Under the pieces are notes generated by a model. The model saw only the letters and a list, made by a program, of their open reading frames with translations. It was not told where the DNA came from and made no database searches. Below, in pieces: positions 8,395-17,097 of a stretch of 64,000 nucleotides of DNA (position 1 is its first letter; each line of letters starts with the position of its first letter). This stretch comes from Azoarcus sp. Aa7 (GTDB lineage: Bacteria; Pseudomonadota; Gammaproteobacteria; Burkholderiales; Rhodocyclaceae): the NCBI RefSeq assembly GCF_014822185.1, contig NZ_QVLR01000106.1:1-64000 (forward strand), in the 5' to 3' direction. The position numbers and the translations under genes are program-made.

Positions 8395-9396
8395 TCAACC
8401 TTCCAGATGGTACTTCGTCACCCGCTCGACTTCCGCCGCAGACCCCAGCACCACCGGCACGCGCTGGTGCAGCTTGGTCGGTTGCAGATCCATGATGCGC
8501 TCGCGCCCCGTCGTCGCTGCGCCACCTGCCTGTTCGATGATCATCGCCATCGGGTTGGCTTCGTACATCAAGCGCAGCTTGCCGCCCTTGTCGCGGCACT
8601 TCTCGTCCATCGGATACATGAAGATGCCGCCGCGCGTCAGGATGCGATGCACGTCCGCCACCATCGAGGCGACCCAGCGCATGTTGAAATCCTTGCCGCG
8701 CGGGCCGGACTTGCCGGCCTGCAGTTCGGCGATGTAACGCTGCACGGGCGGCTCCCAATAGCGCGCGTTCGACGCGTTGATCGCGAACTCCTGCGTCTCG
8801 TTCGGCACCGTCATGAAGGGATGCGTGTAGATGAAGCTGCCCATCTCGCGGTCCAGCGTGAAGCCATGCACGCCATCGCCGACAGTCAGGATCAGCTGCG
8901 TCGACGGCCCGTATAACGCATAGCCGGCGGCGACCTGCTCGCGGCCCGGCTGCAGGAAATTCTGCTCCGTCGGCTCGCCGTCGCCTTCCGGGTTACGCAG
9001 CACCGAAAAGATCGTGCCGACCGAGATGTTCACGTCGATGTTCGACGAACCGTCGAGCGGATCGAACAGCAGCAGGAAGCCGCCCTTCGGATAGTCGAAG
9101 GGGATCTGATGAACCTCCTCGACTTCTTCCGACGCCATCGCGGCGAGGTGGCCGCCCCACTCGTTCGCCTGCAGCAGGATCTCGTTCGCGATCACGTCCA
9201 GCTTCTTCTGGGCCTCGCCCTGCACGTTGTCGGTGCCGGCCTCGCCCAGCACGCCGGCCAGCGCGCCCTTCGACACATTGACGCTGATCGCCTTCACGGC
9301 GCGGGCGACGACCTCGATCAGCAGGCGTAGCTCGGGCGTGGTCCGGCCCGCGCGCTGCTGCTCGATCAGGAACTGGGTTAGCGTGACGCGTCGCAT
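8395..9396 (-). CDS. fbp: Fructose-1,6-bisphosphatase class I
   Basis: Hydrolyses fructose 1,6-bisphosphate to fructose 6-phosphate in gluconeogenesis. At 333 residues the length is normal. The metal-binding signature [13 protein letters not shown] is intact, as are ASEEVEEV (metal ligands) upstream and the C-terminal [20 protein letters not shown]. The frame is open to 9915, but the ATG at 9396 gives the family start ([15 protein letters not shown]) and has a good ribosome site (AAGGAG) about 8 bases upstream. It is divergent from dadA across a 205-bp gap. Confidence 0.97.
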   Translation of the reverse strand: MRRVTLTQFLIEQQRAGRTTPELRLLIEVVARAVKAISVNVSKGALAGVLGEAGTDNVQGEAQKKLDVIANEILLQANEWGGHLAAMASEEVEEVHQIPFDYPKGGFLLLFDPLDGSSNIDVNISVGTIFSVLRNPEGDGEPTEQNFLQPGREQVAAGYALYGPSTQLILTVGDGVHGFTLDREMGSFIYTHPFMTVPNETQEFAINASNARYWEPPVQRYIAELQAGKSGPRGKDFNMRWVASMVADVHRILTRGGIFMYPMDEKCRDKGGKLRLMYEANPMAMIIEQAGGAATTGRERIMDLQPTKLHQRVPVVLGSAAEVERVTKYHLEG

Positions 9397-9601
9397 CAAA
9401 TGACTCCTTGTGGATCCGGCCGGGCCGGATGCAGATAGTGGCGCAAGCTGAAAAAAGCGGATTATCCCGCGTACGGCGGCCGAACGCATCAAGATCCGCG
9501 CACCGGCCGCCCGCGAAGGGGTTATGATCGCCATTCCGCGGGCTTCCCCGCGCCGCGGCGGCGACGGCCGGTCCGGCGACCGCAACACCCGATCACTCAC
9601 T

Positions 9602-10867
9602 ATGCACGTTCTGGTTCTCGGCGCCGGCGTCACCGGCGTCACGACGGCCTGGTATCTCGCCAGGGCCGGATTCGAAGTCAGCGTCGTCGATCGCGAGCCC
9701 GAAGCGGCACTCGAAACCAGCCGCGCCAACGGCGGCCAGATCTCCATCAGCCACCCCGAACCCTGGGCCAATCCCGGCGCGCCGCTCACGGCACTGCGCT
9801 GGCTCGGCCGCGAGGACGCACCGCTGCTGTTCCGTCCGCATGCCGACAGCGCCCAATGGCGCTGGGCCTTCTCCTTCCTGCGCGAATGCCTGCCCGGGCG
9901 CACCCGCCGCAACACCGCGGCAATCGCCAGTCTCGCCGTGCATAGCGGGCAGAAGCTGCGGGCGCTGCGCGCCGAAACCGGCCTTGCTTACGATCACCTC
10001 GAACGCGGCATCCTGCACCTGTTCTTCATCCCGACGGAATTCGCCCACGCCCGCGGGCGAGTCGCAGAGCTCGCCGCTTACGGCATCGCCGCACGCGCCT
10101 GCGAGGCCGACGAGTGCGTCGCCGTGGAACCCGCGCTTGCCGGCGTGCGCGGGCAGCTCTCCGGCGGGCTGTACGCACCCGGCGACGAATCCGGCGACGC
10201 CTGCCGCTTCACCCAGGGCCTCGCGCGGCTCGCCGCCGAAGCGGGCGTACGTTTCCACTACGACACCACGATCACCGGCCTGTCATGCACGCGCGGCAAC
10301 ATCGACGCGATCGAAGTGCGCGACGCGCAAGGCCGCGCGGGCGCGCTGACCGCCGACGCCTACGTGGTCTGCCTCGGCAGCTACGGCCGCGCCCTCGTCG
10401 CCCCGCTGGACGAGAAATTGCCGATCTATCCGGTCAAGGGCTACTCGATCACGGCCCCCGTCGTGGATCCCGCGCGCGCGCCCAGCGTCAGCCTCACCGA
10501 CGAATCGCGCCGCATCGTCTGCTCGCGCCTCGGCGACCGCCTGCGCGTGGCGGGCACGGCGGAGCTCAACGGTTTCGACACCAGCATCAACGCGGCGCGC
10601 TGCCAGGCGATTCTCGACTGGGTCGAGGCGCGCTTTCCCGGTGCCGTCGACCTCTCCCGGGCGGAGCGCTGGACCGGCCTGCGCCCCGCCACACCCGGCA
10701 ACATCCCGCTCATCGGGCGAAGCCGCATTTCCCGCCTCTGGTACAACACCGGCCACGGCACGCTGGGCTGGACGCTCGCCTGCGGTTCGGCGAGCGCACT
10801 CACCGACCTCATGTCCGGCCGTCGCCCGCCGGTCGAGCATTTTCCCTTTCTCGACGGCCGGCGCTGA
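9602..10867 (+). CDS. dadA: D-amino acid dehydrogenase small subunit (FAD oxidoreductase)
   Basis: A membrane-associated flavoprotein that deaminates D-amino acids (D-alanine in particular) to 2-oxo acids, passing electrons to the respiratory chain. The 421-residue product starts with the FAD Rossmann motif [16 protein letters not shown] and a following [13 protein letters not shown] strand. DadA-typical segments include [17 protein letters not shown] and the C-terminal [14 protein letters not shown]. An ATG at 9524 is in frame, but the extra residues are low-complexity; the ATG at 9602 gives the standard start. No alanine racemase gene (dadX) is adjacent. Confidence 0.93.
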   Translation: MHVLVLGAGVTGVTTAWYLARAGFEVSVVDREPEAALETSRANGGQISISHPEPWANPGAPLTALRWLGREDAPLLFRPHADSAQWRWAFSFLRECLPGRTRRNTAAIASLAVHSGQKLRALRAETGLAYDHLERGILHLFFIPTEFAHARGRVAELAAYGIAARACEADECVAVEPALAGVRGQLSGGLYAPGDESGDACRFTQGLARLAAEAGVRFHYDTTITGLSCTRGNIDAIEVRDAQGRAGALTADAYVVCLGSYGRALVAPLDEKLPIYPVKGYSITAPVVDPARAPSVSLTDESRRIVCSRLGDRLRVAGTAELNGFDTSINAARCQAILDWVEARFPGAVDLSRAERWTGLRPATPGNIPLIGRSRISRLWYNTGHGTLGWTLACGSASALTDLMSGRRPPVEHFPFLDGRR

Positions 10868-10946
10868 AACCGCGCGGCCACGCGGCCGCAACGAAGCCGT
10901 CATGCGGGTAGCCTAGATTGGGGGCCTGGCTCACCGGACCCGGCCC

Positions 10947-12143
10947 ATGAATATCCTGATGATTTCGGACGTGTATTTCCCGCGCATCAACGGCGTGAGC
11001 ACGTCGATCCAGACCTTCCGCCAAGCCGTCGCGGCGCACGGCGTGAGCAGCACCCTGATCGCCCCGGAATACCCCGGCGCGCCGCCCGACGACCCGCGAC
11101 TCGACATCCTGCGCATCCCGTCGCGCTACGTGCCGCTGGACCCCGAGGACCGTTTCATGCGAGCGGGCGCGATCCGCGCACTGGTCCCGCAGCTGCGCAC
11201 ACGCGACTACGATCTCGTGCACATCCACACGCCCTTCGTCGCCCACTACGCGGGGCGTGCGCTGGCACGCGAACTCGGTCTGCCCTGCATGGCGACCTGT
11301 CACACCTTCTTCGAGGAATACCTCTTCCACTACGTGCGCTTCATGCCGCGCGGCCTGCTGCGGACAGCCGCCCGCCACATCACGCGCAGCCAGTGCAACG
11401 ACATGGACGCCGTGATCGTACCGTCATCCGCGATGGACGAGCTTCTGGGCGCCTACGGCGTCACGCGGCCGCGCGAGATCCTGCCGACCGGGCTGCCTGC
11501 GGCGCAGTTCGTCGGCGGCGACGGCGCGGCCTTCCGCCAACGTCACGGCATCGCCCCTGAGCGGAGCGTGCTGCTGTACGTCGGGCGCGTCGCGCACGAA
11601 AAGAACATCGGTCTGCTGATCGCGATGCTCGACGAACTGCGCAGGTCCCATCCTTCGGCGCTGCTGCTGATCACCGGCGAAGGTCCGGCGGTCGGTGCGT
11701 TGCGCGCGGAAGTACGGCGGCGACAGCTCGAACGGCATGTGTGCTTCCTCGGCTATCTCGATCGCGACACCGAACTCCACGACTGCTATCGGGCCGCCGA
11801 CCTGTTCGTGTTCGCCTCGCGCACCGAGACGCAGGGGCTGGTGCTGCTCGAAGCGATGGCCCTCGGCACCCCCGTGGTGGCGATCGCGGCCATGGGCACG
11901 CGCGACATCCTCGGCCCGCAGAGCGGCTGCCGCATCGCGCCGGACGACGCATCGGGTTTCGCGGCCGTGGTCGCCGTACTGCTCGACGACAGGCCCCGTC
12001 TGGAACGCATGGAGAACGAGGCGCGCGACTACGCGCGGCGCTGGAGCGCCGACGAGACGGCGGCGCAGCTCGCACGTCTGTACCGGCAGTATGCGGAGGC
12101 AGCCGCGCAGACCGGCGGTTCGCCGGCTGCGCTGCTCTCCTGA
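10947..12143 (+). CDS. Glycosyltransferase family 4 (GT-B fold)
   Basis: A 398-residue retaining glycosyltransferase with both Rossmann halves. The N-terminal half starts MNILMISDVYFPRINGVSTS, typical of enzymes that add glucose or mannose to lipid acceptors (MgtA/PimB or diacylglycerol glucosyltransferase group). The C-terminal half holds LLYVGRVAHEKNIGLL, LLITGEGPA and the E-x7-E motif in ETQGLVLLEAMALGTPVV for nucleotide-sugar binding. No signal peptide is seen, so it probably acts at the inner face of the membrane. The sugar and acceptor cannot be told. It follows dadA by 79 bp on the same strand. Confidence 0.88.
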   Translation: MNILMISDVYFPRINGVSTSIQTFRQAVAAHGVSSTLIAPEYPGAPPDDPRLDILRIPSRYVPLDPEDRFMRAGAIRALVPQLRTRDYDLVHIHTPFVAHYAGRALARELGLPCMATCHTFFEEYLFHYVRFMPRGLLRTAARHITRSQCNDMDAVIVPSSAMDELLGAYGVTRPREILPTGLPAAQFVGGDGAAFRQRHGIAPERSVLLYVGRVAHEKNIGLLIAMLDELRRSHPSALLLITGEGPAVGALRAEVRRRQLERHVCFLGYLDRDTELHDCYRAADLFVFASRTETQGLVLLEAMALGTPVVAIAAMGTRDILGPQSGCRIAPDDASGFAAVVAVLLDDRPRLERMENEARDYARRWSADETAAQLARLYRQYAEAAAQTGGSPAALLS

Positions 12144-12149
12144 TCCTGC

Positions 12150-12602
12150 TTACTTGACGACCTTCAGGTGATTGCGGGCGACGCTCCGGCCGGCGCCGGA
12201 CGGAGTGTCGGGCCCTTCGCCATCGCCCGCGCCGGCGTCGGGACCGGCATCTACCGACACGTCTTCCTCGGGCTGCGGCTCACCGCCCGCCAGCTCCGGC
12301 TCGAACGCCATGCCGTGCCCGTTCTCGCGTGCATAGATCGCGAGTACATTCGACACCGGCAGGGACAGCGCGTGCGCGACGCCGCCGAAGCGGGCCTGGA
12401 AGGTGACCAGGTCGTTGCCCATCACCAGATGGTTGGTTGCATCCGGCGCCAGGTTGAGCACGATCTGGCCGTCGCGCGCGTAGCCGGGCGGAACGACCGT
12501 GCGCTCGTCGATGGCAACCGCGATGTAGGGCGTGAAGCCCTGGTCGAGGCACCAGTCGTAAATGGCGCGCACCAGGTAGGGTTTGGTGGATACCTTGCTC
12601 AT
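12150..12602 (-). CDS. sspB: ClpXP specificity-enhancing factor SspB
   Basis: Adaptor that binds ssrA-tagged or other substrates and hands them to ClpXP. The product has 150 residues. The folded substrate-binding domain covers about 1-110 (PYLVRAIYDWCLDQGFTPYI, VPPGYARDGQIVLNLAPDA, ITFQARFGG-type segment). A long acidic, flexible linker (GGEPQPEEDVSVDAGPDAG) leads to the basic tip RNHLKVVK, the ClpX-docking peptide seen in SspB proteins. It lies downstream of sspA in the usual pair, 43 bp apart. Confidence 0.95.
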   Translation of the reverse strand: MSKVSTKPYLVRAIYDWCLDQGFTPYIAVAIDERTVVPPGYARDGQIVLNLAPDATNHLVMGNDLVTFQARFGGVAHALSLPVSNVLAIYARENGHGMAFEPELAGGEPQPEEDVSVDAGPDAGAGDGEGPDTPSGAGRSVARNHLKVVK

Positions 12603-12645
12603 GGATTCGATCCGTGCGGCCCCGACGCGCGGGACCGCCTGCGCG

Positions 12646-13245
12646 TCAACGACGCATTACCTTTTCGGACGGCGTCAGGGCGTCGATGAAGCCCTGGCGG
12701 CTGAAGATGCGCTCGGCGTACTTCATGAGGTTCGCGGCAGCCTTCGGCAGCTCGATGCCGTAGTGCTCGAGGCGCCACAGCAAGGGCGCGATCGCGACGT
12801 CGAGCATCGAGAATTCGTCGCCGAGCATGAACTTCTGCTTGACGAAGATCGGTGCGAGCTGGACGAGCTGATCGCGAACGTGTGCGCGGCTCTTGTCGAC
12901 CGTGCCTTTCTGGTTCTTCTCGAGCGTGTCGATGTGCGAGAACAGCTCGTGCTCGAAGGTGTGCAGCAGCTGTCGTGCGCGGGCACGCATGATCGGGTCG
13001 GGCGGCATCAGCTGCGGATGCGGGAAGCGCTCGTCGATGTATTCGTTGATGATATTCGACTCGTACAGGACGAGGTCGCGGTCGACCAGCACCGGCACCC
13101 GATTGTACGGATTGATGACGGCAATATCTTCCGGTTTGTTGTAGAGATCGACGTCGATGACCTCGAAGTCCATCCCCTTTTCGAACAGCACGATCCGGCA
13201 GCGATGGCTGAACGGGTCGGTGGTGCCGGAATACAGGTTCATCAT
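12646..13245 (-). CDS. sspA: Stringent starvation protein A (GST-fold, RNA polymerase-associated)
   Basis: A 199-residue glutathione-transferase-like protein that binds RNA polymerase and alters transcription in stationary phase or stress. The thioredoxin-like N-terminal domain (MMNLYSGTTDPFSHRCRIVL) is followed by the SspA signature NPYNRVPVLVDRDLVLYES and an all-helical C-terminal domain (about 85-199). The two ATGs at 13245 and 13242 are equally possible. It sits between the cytochrome bc1 genes and sspB, as in many proteobacteria. Confidence 0.95.
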   Translation of the reverse strand: MMNLYSGTTDPFSHRCRIVLFEKGMDFEVIDVDLYNKPEDIAVINPYNRVPVLVDRDLVLYESNIINEYIDERFPHPQLMPPDPIMRARARQLLHTFEHELFSHIDTLEKNQKGTVDKSRAHVRDQLVQLAPIFVKQKFMLGDEFSMLDVAIAPLLWRLEHYGIELPKAAANLMKYAERIFSRQGFIDALTPSEKVMRR

Positions 13246-13274
13246 GGTGTTGCAGCTCCCGATACAAAAACAAA

Positions 13275-13303
13275 GCGCACCACGCGTGTGTCGCGTGGTG
13301 CGT
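13275..13303 (-). terminator. Intrinsic terminator after petC
   Basis: On the minus strand GCACCACGCG (13301-13292) and CGCGTGGTGC (13286-13277) form a perfect 10-bp stem around a 5-base loop, followed by CTTTGTTTTTG. It lies 39 bp past the petC stop and should end the cytochrome bc1 transcript before sspA. Confidence 0.85.
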
Positions 13304-13339
13304 CAGACTTCAAGGCGACGAATCAGTTCGCGCCGACGT

Positions 13340-14092
13340 TCAATGAACGTCCTTCCAGTAGTTCTTCTTCAGCGCGAAAGTCAGTGCGAACAGACCCGCC
13401 AGGAAGATCAGGACGACGACGCCGACCGACTTGCGCTTCTCGGCAACCGGTTCGCCCATCCACACGAGGAAGGAGACGAGGTCGGCGACGGTCTTGTCGT
13501 ACTCCTGCGCCGACAGCTTGCCGGGCTTCGCGAGTTCCAGCTCGATCGACTTGACGCCGTCGTGCTCGCCGACCTTTGCGATCTGCTCGCCCTGCAGCTC
13601 CCACAGCACGTGCGGCATGCCGACGTTTTCGAAGACCTTGTTATTCCAGCCCGTCGGGCGGTTCGGATCACGATAGAACTGGCGCAGGTAGGTGTACAGC
13701 CAGTCGGCACCGCTGCCGAACTCCGACGCGCGCTGGCGCGCGATCAGGGTCAGGTCGGGCGGGGCGGCCCCGAACCATGCCTTCTGCTCCTTCGGGCTGG
13801 CCGAGATCTTCATCAGATCGCCGACGCGTTCGCCCGTGAACATCAGGTTGTCGCGGATCTCCTGCTCGGTCAGGCCGATCTGCGTCAGCGTGTTGTAGCG
13901 AACGAAGCTCGCGCTGTGGCAGTTCATGCAGTAGTTGACGAAGGTCTTGGCGCCGGCCTGCAGTGCAGCCGGGTCCGTGCTCACCGGGGCCTTGTCCAGA
14001 TGCAGCACCGCACCGGCTGCCAGCGCCAGCGTCGGCGCGAACAGCGCAGCAGCGGCGAGGCGCTTCAGGGTCTTGATTACGCTAATAGTCAT
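13340..14092 (-). CDS. petC: Ubiquinol-cytochrome c reductase, cytochrome c1
   Basis: The membrane-anchored cytochrome c1 subunit of complex III, taking electrons from the Rieske protein and passing them to soluble cytochrome c. The product has 250 residues, with a signal peptide at 1-26 (LKRLAAAALFAPTLALAAG) and a haem-binding CMNCH at about 55-59. The distal methionine is probably in the GMPHVLWE region or nearby. A C-terminal membrane anchor (VGVVVLIFLAGLFALTFALK) is present. The start overlaps the petB stop by 4 bp (ATGA), so translation is coupled. Confidence 0.96.
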   Translation of the reverse strand: MTISVIKTLKRLAAAALFAPTLALAAGAVLHLDKAPVSTDPAALQAGAKTFVNYCMNCHSASFVRYNTLTQIGLTEQEIRDNLMFTGERVGDLMKISASPKEQKAWFGAAPPDLTLIARQRASEFGSGADWLYTYLRQFYRDPNRPTGWNNKVFENVGMPHVLWELQGEQIAKVGEHDGVKSIELELAKPGKLSAQEYDKTVADLVSFLVWMGEPVAEKRKSVGVVVLIFLAGLFALTFALKKNYWKDVH

Positions 14093-15357
14093 TTGAAAGT
14101 CACCCTATCCGGTTCGGGTTTGCACTTGTCGAGTTTGCTGTACCACGGCATCGCCAGGAAGAAGGCGAAATAGATCACCGAGCAGATCTGCGCCACCAAG
14201 GTACGACCCGGGGTCGGCGGCAGAACACCGAGGTAGCCGAGGATGAAGAAGGAGACGACGAAGACCGCGAGGATGCCCTTGAACAGGCCGCCCTTGTAGC
14301 GGATCGACTTGACCGGGCTGCGGTCGAGCCACGGCAGGAAGGCGATGATGACGACCGCGGCCCCCATCGCGACCACGCCCCAGAACTTCGCATCGATGCC
14401 GAACAGCGGATAGGTCACCGCACGCAGGATCGAGTAGAAGGGCGTGAAGTACCACACCGGAGCAATGTGCGGCGGGGTCTTCAGCGGATCGGCCGGAATG
14501 AAGTTGTTGTACTCGAGGAAGTAGCCACCACCTTCGGGCGCGAAGAACACGATCGCCGTGAAGAAGATCAGGAAGCCGACCACGCCGACGATGTCCTTCA
14601 CCGTGTAGTACGGGTGGAAGGGAATACCGTCGAGCGGAATGCCGTTCGCGTCCTTCTTCTTCTTGATCTCGACGCCGTCGGGGTTGTTCGAGCCGACTTC
14701 GTGCAGCGCGACGATGTGCGCGAGCACCAGGCCGATCAGCACCAGCGGCACGGCGATGACGTGGAAGGAGAAGAAGCGGTTCAGCGTGGCGTCGGAGACG
14801 ACGAAGTCACCGCGAATCACCAGCGACAGGTCGGGGCCGATCACCGGGATCGCGGAGAACAGATTGACGATGACCTGCGCGCCCCAGAAGGACATCTGCC
14901 CCCACGGCAGCAGGTAGCCCATGAAGGCCTCGGCCATCAGCGCGAGGAAGATCAGGGTGCCGAAGATCCAGATCAGCTCGCGCGGCTTGCGGTAGGAACC
15001 GTAGAGCAGGCCGCGGAACATGTGCAGGTACACGACGACGAAGAATGCCGAGGCGCCGGTCGAGTGCAGGTAGCGGATCAGCCAGCCGCCCGGGACTTCG
15101 CGCATGATGTACTCGACGCTGGCGAACGCGACCGGGATCCCCGAGGTGTTGAGCGATGCATCCGGCTTGTAGTGCATGACCAGGAAGATACCGGTCAGGA
15201 TCTGGATCACCAGCACGAGCAGCGCGAGCGAGCCGAAGAAGTACCAGAAGTTGAAATTCTTCGGTGCGTAGTACTCGGACAGGTGCTCTTTCCAGGTCGA
15301 TGTCAGCGGAAACCGCTCGTCGACCCAGTTGAGCAGTTGTTGGGATTTGGTAGTCAT
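14089..15357 (-). CDS. petB: Ubiquinol-cytochrome c reductase, cytochrome b
   Basis: The eight-helix, two-haem quinone-binding core of complex III (422 residues). The N-terminal b6-like half includes YFFGSLALLVLVIQILTGIF, HMFRGLLYGSYRKPRE and LMAEAFMGYLLPWGQMSFWG; the haem-ligand histidines fall in helices B and D. The C-terminal half carries PPHIAPVWYFTPFYSILRA, with the Qo-site motif in proteobacterial form. The gene lies between petA (3 bp gap) and petC (4 bp overlap). Confidence 0.97.
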   Translation of the reverse strand: MTTKSQQLLNWVDERFPLTSTWKEHLSEYYAPKNFNFWYFFGSLALLVLVIQILTGIFLVMHYKPDASLNTSGIPVAFASVEYIMREVPGGWLIRYLHSTGASAFFVVVYLHMFRGLLYGSYRKPRELIWIFGTLIFLALMAEAFMGYLLPWGQMSFWGAQVIVNLFSAIPVIGPDLSLVIRGDFVVSDATLNRFFSFHVIAVPLVLIGLVLAHIVALHEVGSNNPDGVEIKKKKDANGIPLDGIPFHPYYTVKDIVGVVGFLIFFTAIVFFAPEGGGYFLEYNNFIPADPLKTPPHIAPVWYFTPFYSILRAVTYPLFGIDAKFWGVVAMGAAVVIIAFLPWLDRSPVKSIRYKGGLFKGILAVFVVSFFILGYLGVLPPTPGRTLVAQICSVIYFAFFLAMPWYSKLDKCKPEPDRVTFK

Positions 15358-15360
15358 CGC

Positions 15361-15954
15361 TTAGGCCTTTGAGTCGTCACCGATGAGGATCGTGGTATCG
15401 GAAAGGTACTTGTGCGGCGGCACCTCGAGGTTGTCGGGCGCCGGCATGCTCTTGTACACGCGACCGGACAAGTCGAACTTCGAACCGTGACAGGGGCACA
15501 GGAAGCCGCCGTGCCAGTCGTCGCCCACGCCGCTTTCGGCACCGACCTTGAACTTGTCGCTCGGCGAGCAGCCGAGGTGGGTGCAGATGCCGACGGCGAT
15601 GAGGTATTCGGGCTTGATCGAGCGGCTCTTGTTCTTCGCGTACTCCGGCTGCATCTCCTTGGCAGATTCCGGATCGCTGACAGCAGCGTCGGTCTTGTCG
15701 AGCGACGCGAGCATCTCGGGGGTCCGGCGCAGGATCCACACGGGTTTGCCGCGCCACTCAACCGTCATCATCTCGCCCGGCGCCAGCTTGCTGATATCCG
15801 CCTCGACCGGCGCACCTGCAGCCTTCGCACGCTCCGACGGCGTCAGACTGGCAACGAACGGCACAGCCGTCGCCACCGCAGCCACGCCACCGGCGGCCGA
15901 CGTCGCGACAAGCAGTTGCCGGCGGCCACTGTCCATCTTCTGATCCACGCTCAT
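15361..15954 (-). CDS. petA: Ubiquinol-cytochrome c reductase, Rieske iron-sulphur subunit
   Basis: The [2Fe-2S] subunit of complex III. The ATG at 15954 has a GAGG ribosome site; the frame is open to 16041 but those residues are not Rieske-like. The product has 197 residues, with a Tat-type N-terminus (RRQLLVATSAAGGVAAVATA) that stays as the membrane anchor. Cluster ligands are in CTHLGC and CPCHGSKFD, with the disulphide cysteines included. It is the first gene of petABC. Confidence 0.96.
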   Translation of the reverse strand: MSVDQKMDSGRRQLLVATSAAGGVAAVATAVPFVASLTPSERAKAAGAPVEADISKLAPGEMMTVEWRGKPVWILRRTPEMLASLDKTDAAVSDPESAKEMQPEYAKNKSRSIKPEYLIAVGICTHLGCSPSDKFKVGAESGVGDDWHGGFLCPCHGSKFDLSGRVYKSMPAPDNLEVPPHKYLSDTTILIGDDSKA

Positions 15955-16027
15955 GACCTCATCCCTGAAAAGAAACCCGTTTCCGGATACAAAAAAACTG
16001 CGGGATTTTAGCAAAAAGCCTGATACA

Positions 16028-16055
16028 TAAAAAGAGGGCATGCCGAAAGCATGCC
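16028..16055 (-). terminator. Intrinsic terminator of the dnaX-ybaB-recR unit
   Basis: GGCATGC and GCATGCC (16037-16043 with 16049-16055) pair around a 5-base loop and are followed on the minus strand by CTCTTTTT. The hairpin is about 100 bp past recR and just ahead of the petA promoter region. Confidence 0.82.
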
Positions 16056-16152
16056 ATTGACATCAGCTTCGGGCGCATTCCTGCGCGGGCGGGCGGATTG
16101 GATGAAAGGCGGATGCTGCAGCGCAGCTTCCGCAGTGCAACAACACTCCCGA

Positions 16153-16749
16153 TTACAGCGCGCGCCGCTCGACCAGGGCCTGCGCGATCGTGCCCGTATC
16201 GGTGTGCTCGAGCTCGCCGCCGACGGGCACGCCGCGCGACAGGCGGCTGACCCTGACGCCGCGTGCGGCGAGGAGCTCGGCGATGACGTGGGCGGTGGCT
16301 TCGCCCTCGTTGGTGAAATTGGTCGCGAGGATGACTTCCTTCACTGCGCCGTCCGAGGCGCGCGCGAGGAGCTTGTCGAGCCGCAGCTCGCGCGGGCCGA
16401 TGCCGTCAAGCGGCGACAGGCGTCCCATGAGGACGTAGTAAAGGCCGTTGTAGAGCTGGGTCTGCTCCATCATCGCGAGGTCTGCAGGCATCTCGACGAC
16501 GCACAGCAGGGAGTGGTCGCGCTGCGGATTCGCGCAGCGCTGGCAGATGTCGGTCTCGGAGAAGGTATTGCAGCGCTCGCAGTGGCGCAGCACTTCCAGC
16601 GCGTGCGCAAGCGCCCGCGCGAGCCGGCCGGCGCCGCGCTGGTCTCGCTGCAGCAGGTGGTAGGCCATGCGCTGCGCCGACTTCGGGCCGACGCTGGGCA
16701 GCGCGCGCAGGGCTTCGATCAGTTCGTCGAGACTCGAGGGGGAGCTCAT
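16153..16749 (-). CDS. recR: Recombination mediator protein RecR
   Basis: Works with RecF/RecO to load RecA on gapped DNA. The product has 198 residues. Helix-hairpin-helix region at about 10-50 ([20 protein letters not shown]), a zinc-finger region ([16 protein letters not shown], about 58-73) and a Toprim domain ([21 protein letters not shown] onward) are in the normal order. Its start overlaps the ybaB stop by one base (TGATG), so the two are translationally coupled in the usual dnaX-ybaB-recR order. Confidence 0.97.
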   Translation of the reverse strand: MSSPSSLDELIEALRALPSVGPKSAQRMAYHLLQRDQRGAGRLARALAHALEVLRHCERCNTFSETDICQRCANPQRDHSLLCVVEMPADLAMMEQTQLYNGLYYVLMGRLSPLDGIGPRELRLDKLLARASDGAVKEVILATNFTNEGEATAHVIAELLAARGVRVSRLSRGVPVGGELEHTDTGTIAQALVERRAL

Positions 16750-17072
16750 CAGAACGGGAGCTTCATCCCGGGCGGCAGGTTGAGGCCGGCCGTGAAGCCC
16801 GCCATCTTCTCCTGCGTGGTCGTCTCGGCGCGCCGCACCGCGTCGTTCATCGCGGCGGCGACGAGGTCCTCCAGCATTTCCTTGTCGTCCATGACCGAGG
16901 GATCGATCGTGACACGACGAACGTCATGCTTGCAGGTCATGAGGATCTTCACCATGCCGGCCCCTGCCTGGCCCTCGACTTCGACGAGGGCGAGCTGGTC
17001 CTGCATTTTCTTCATGTTTTCCTGCATCTGCTGGGCCTGTTTCATCAGGCCGGCGATTCCGCCTTTCATCAT
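16749..17072 (-). CDS. ybaB: YbaB/EbfC family nucleoid-associated protein
   Basis: A 107-residue dimeric DNA-binding protein conserved between dnaX and recR. The opening [20 protein letters not shown], the [14 protein letters not shown] segment and [17 protein letters not shown] are family hallmarks. It is thought to bind DNA and affect nucleoid structure or the RecR pathway; the exact role here is unknown. 25 bp separate it from dnaX. Confidence 0.95.
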   Translation of the reverse strand: MMKGGIAGLMKQAQQMQENMKKMQDQLALVEVEGQAGAGMVKILMTCKHDVRRVTIDPSVMDDKEMLEDLVAAAMNDAVRRAETTTQEKMAGFTAGLNLPPGMKLPF

Positions 17073-17097
17073 GGTGCGATTCTCCGCAATTGGGGAT